Below, in pieces: positions 62,050 to 64,000 of a DNA stretch of 64,000 bases. Source of the DNA: CAVXEH01 sp963805645 (GTDB lineage Bacteria; Chloroflexota; Limnocylindria; QHBO01); the NCBI GenBank assembly GCA_963805645.1, contig CAWDVA010000007.1:620001-684000 (forward strand), read 5' to 3'. Each line of letters starts with the position of its first letter. Positions within the stretch are counted from its first letter, which is position 1. The position numbers and the translations under genes are program-made. The notes beneath the pieces were generated by a model. The model ran no database searches. It was given only the letters and a program-made list of their open reading frames with translations, and had not been told where the DNA came from.

Positions 62050-62492
62050 GGGTGAGCGCGGTTGCCCTGCGACGGCGCGGACTCGGCGGGCTGGGCCGGC
62101 CGGTGCTGTCCGTTCTGAGCGGCGTGCAGCCGGGAGGGTGCCGGCACATCGGCGCTGTTGGAGACGGCGTGCCCATTCGCGTGGAAGTTGTTGCCGTTGC
62201 CGTCCATCACGTAGCGCGCGATGCGCATGGGATAGACGCCCACCACGACCGGCGCCCGCACCTCGACGGAGAGCTCAACGCCGATCTCGTCGCGGGACCA
62301 GAGGTCCTCGAGCTTGAGCGCCTCGCGCTCCGGCAGCCCCACGAAGGCAACCGTCCCGTTCCGGGCGATAGAGCAGATGCAGTCGGGGTCGTCCAGGCCG
62401 AACCGACGTCGGATCTCGGCGACCGGGACGTACGGCCGCGACGTGATGAACCGCCGGAGACTCGAGGTGCTCGGGCGTTTGGATGAGCTCAT
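62046..62492 (-). CDS. Hypothetical protein with winged-helix-like N-terminus
   Basis: A 148-residue protein: SLRRFITSRPYVPVAEIRRRFGLDDPDCICSIARNGTVAFVGLPEREALKLEDLWSRDEIGVELSVEVRAPVVVGVYPMRIARYV, followed by a disordered Gln/Pro/Ala-rich tail. The first part may be a DNA-binding fold, but I do not recognise a family. ATG 62492 has TAGACT 12 nt upstream. Overlaps the receiver-like gene by TTGA; the two likely work together. Confidence 0.65.
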   Translation of the reverse strand: MSSSKRPSTSSLRRFITSRPYVPVAEIRRRFGLDDPDCICSIARNGTVAFVGLPEREALKLEDLWSRDEIGVELSVEVRAPVVVGVYPMRIARYVMDGNGNNFHANGHAVSNSADVPAPSRLHAAQNGQHRPAQPAESAPSQGNRAHP

Positions 62493-62735
62493 GAGTTGTG
62501 GCCGAGTCTACCGCTCGTGGTCGACGGCTGCATCCGGACGAGCCCTCATGCCCGCCAGCATGAACGCGCCGGCCTTGGCGCTGTCGCAGTTGCGCCTCGT
62601 CACGGCACTGGGCCACACTGAGCGGCGGGCGTTGGCCCCTTACTACCACGATAGACCACACCCGCCACGAGACGGGCCGCCACGGCCGACGGCCAGGGAT
62701 TGGGAGCATGGTGGGCTGCAACGGGGATTCGGCGC

Positions 62736-64000
62736 GTGTCGTTCTGGGACCGATACCGATCGCAGCGTAGTCGCCGGGCGCGCCAGCACGAGGCGGCTGG
62801 CCAGCATGGGCTTCGCAACCGCGTTCTCACCGTCGTCCTGTCGCTCGGCTTCCTCGCCGTCCTCGTGCCGCATGGCGAGGCACCTGCGGCCATGCCATCC
62901 GGGACCGATCCGCGCATGGATCCGGCGCCGGCGAGCGGGTCTCCGACCGCGTGGACCACGGGCGAACCCACCGCCAGTCCGCGCTCTTCGCGGACCGCCG
63001 CGCCGTCCCTCGCATCGTCGACGACCGGGCCCAGCGCCTCGCCTCGGCCAGTGCGAACGTCTGAACCCACCGCCACCGCACCACCGCCCCCAACCGGAAG
63101 CCTGTGGCCGAAGACCGGTGCTCGTCCATACACCGATGCCTCGACGTGGAACACGCCGCTACCGTCGAATGCCGCGGTCGACGCCCATTCGGCCAAGATG
63201 ATCGCCACGATCGTCTCAAGCGGAGTCCTGCGCTCGGATCCGGGGCAGTACACCTACCCGGTATTCCTCGCCGACGCCTCGACGCCCCGCATCACCCTCA
63301 CCTGCACGAATCTGTGCAGCACGGTGACGCTCGACGGGACGCGGCTCCCCTCTACGTCGAGCATGACGATCCCGCTTCCCAAGGGCGCCCGTGCCTCGCC
63401 CGGCGACGACGCCCAGCTGATCATCATCGACCAGGTGAGCGGTGATGAGTTCGACCTGTACCACTTCGACCCGGCGACGGGCTCGGTCAAGAACGCGTCA
63501 CGCTACGTCGTCGGGGTGTACCGGAACGGAACGCCGTGGTCGTACATCAGCCGGGGGGCTGGTGTGCCGTACCTGGCCGGCCTGGTCCGGCCATGGGAGA
63601 TAGCCGCTGGCCACATCGACCACGTCCTCGCGTTTGGGTATCCGGTGACGCGAGCTGACCGGTGCGTCTTCCCCGCCAGCAAGACCGATGGCGACGCCAC
63701 CTCGGCGGACGCGATCCCCGAGGGTGCACGCATTCGCCTCGATCCTACCCTGAACGTGAACAGCATCCCGGGTCTCGACCGGACCGGCAGGATCATCGCG
63801 CGAGCGCTGCAGACGTACGGGGCGGTGCTGGTCGACAGCTCGGGCTCCAACAAGCTGTATGTCGAGAGCAGCTTCACCGCGTCGTGGTCAGGCATCCTCA
63901 CTGCGTCAACGCCCAGCGCGATCCCGCTGAACCGACTGCAGGTCGTTGCGCTCCCACCGGGCTACTGGGCCGCGAGCTATTCACCGAACTGGGGCGAGTG
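62736..64000 (+). CDS. Secreted or anchored protein, C-terminus beyond the window
   Basis: At least 421 residues, open at the right edge. Start GTG 62736 (SFWDRYRSQRSRRARQH), a signal-anchor helix (VLTVVLSLGFLAVLV), a Ser/Thr/Pro-rich linker, then a folded domain: STWNTPLPSNAAVDAHSAKM, ITLTCTNLCSTVTL, LAGLVRPWEIAAGHIDHVLAFGYP and GARIRLDPTLNVNSIPGLDRTGRIIARALQTYG. This order matches a family of uncharacterised secreted proteins in actinobacteria and related groups. The conserved GHIDH and RLDP patches may mark an active site. Function unknown. Confidence 0.7.
   Translation, partial: MSFWDRYRSQRSRRARQHEAAGQHGLRNRVLTVVLSLGFLAVLVPHGEAPAAMPSGTDPRMDPAPASGSPTAWTTGEPTASPRSSRTAAPSLASSTTGPSASPRPVRTSEPTATAPPPPTGSLWPKTGARPYTDASTWNTPLPSNAAVDAHSAKMIATIVSSGVLRSDPGQYTYPVFLADASTPRITLTCTNLCSTVTLDGTRLPSTSSMTIPLPKGARASPGDDAQLIIIDQVSGDEFDLYHFDPATGSVKNASRYVVGVYRNGTPWSYISRGAGVPYLAGLVRPWEIAAGHIDHVLAFGYPVTRADRCVFPASKTDGDATSADAIPEGARIRLDPTLNVNSIPGLDRTGRIIARALQTYGAVLVDSSGSNKLYVESSFTASWSGILTASTPSAIPLNRLQVVALPPGYWAASYSPNWGE

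Overview
The window looks like one chromosomal contig piece from a very GC-rich, Actinobacteria-like bacterium that I infer to be a Chloroflexota member (possibly the Limnocylindria group). The reasons are F420-type enzymes without an actinobacterial gene order, the obg-nadD-rsfS and fabD-fabF-fabF layouts, Gram-positive-type LexA boxes (TAGAAC-N4-GTTCTA) and a T-box leader. This placement is an inference; a marker-gene tree would settle it. There is no rRNA, CRISPR array, prophage or transposase.

Layout. 1-8.5 kb: an SOS mutagenesis set (imuA, imuB, a small DUF6504 gene and, about 5.8 kb away, the start of dnaE2). Each half sits behind its own LexA box, and between them lie two MFS exporters, a GNAT protein, an LLM/F420-type oxidoreductase and a RibD-C reductase. 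8.4-15 kb: tRNA-Ala(CGC), a GT39-like membrane glycosyltransferase, an SRPBCC protein, then a leucine T-box leader that has a complete tRNA-Ala(GGC) gene inside it, followed by GNAT, methyltransferase and leuS. 15-23 kb: competence genes comEA-comEC, an HD protein and holA; on the other strand obg-nadD-rsfS. 23-30 kb (minus): M23 peptidase, lipoprotein amidase, rho, an HEAGH metallopeptidase and pyrG. 30-41 kb: nitroreductase-like protein, UbiA prenyltransferase, pseudouridine catabolism (psuK-psuG), an agmatinase-like ureohydrolase, a zinc-ribbon membrane protein, a fused MoaD-MoaE and a GH15 enzyme. 41-47 kb: Rieske ferredoxin, GrpB, an aldehyde dehydrogenase, DMT exporter, CruF-like membrane protein and M20 peptidase. 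47-48.2 kb: an XRE/nuclease-like gene bracketed by two copies of a gapless 182-bp four-box module. 48.3-54.6 kb: fabD-fabF-fabF, Nudix, cysS. 54.6-64 kb: two inverted DnaA boxes, unknown membrane proteins, a giant SdrD-type repeat surface protein of visibly lower GC, and a truncated secreted protein.

Expression signals are a theme. At least ten genes have a TANNNT hexamer exactly 6-7 nt before the start codon and no Shine-Dalgarno sequence, which is the signature of leaderless mRNAs; two of these encode tiny leader peptides just ahead of a membrane-protein gene. Many gene pairs are coupled through 4-nt NTGA stop/start overlaps (ATGA, GTGA, TTGA), and two pairs appear to use CTGA, meaning a CTG start.

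The two most unusual structures are the tRNA gene nested in the stem III loop of the leucine T-box (10852-11155) and the duplicated 50-64-50 spaced palindrome array around the XRE/nuclease-like gene (46923-48170). Either could be an undescribed regulatory system.
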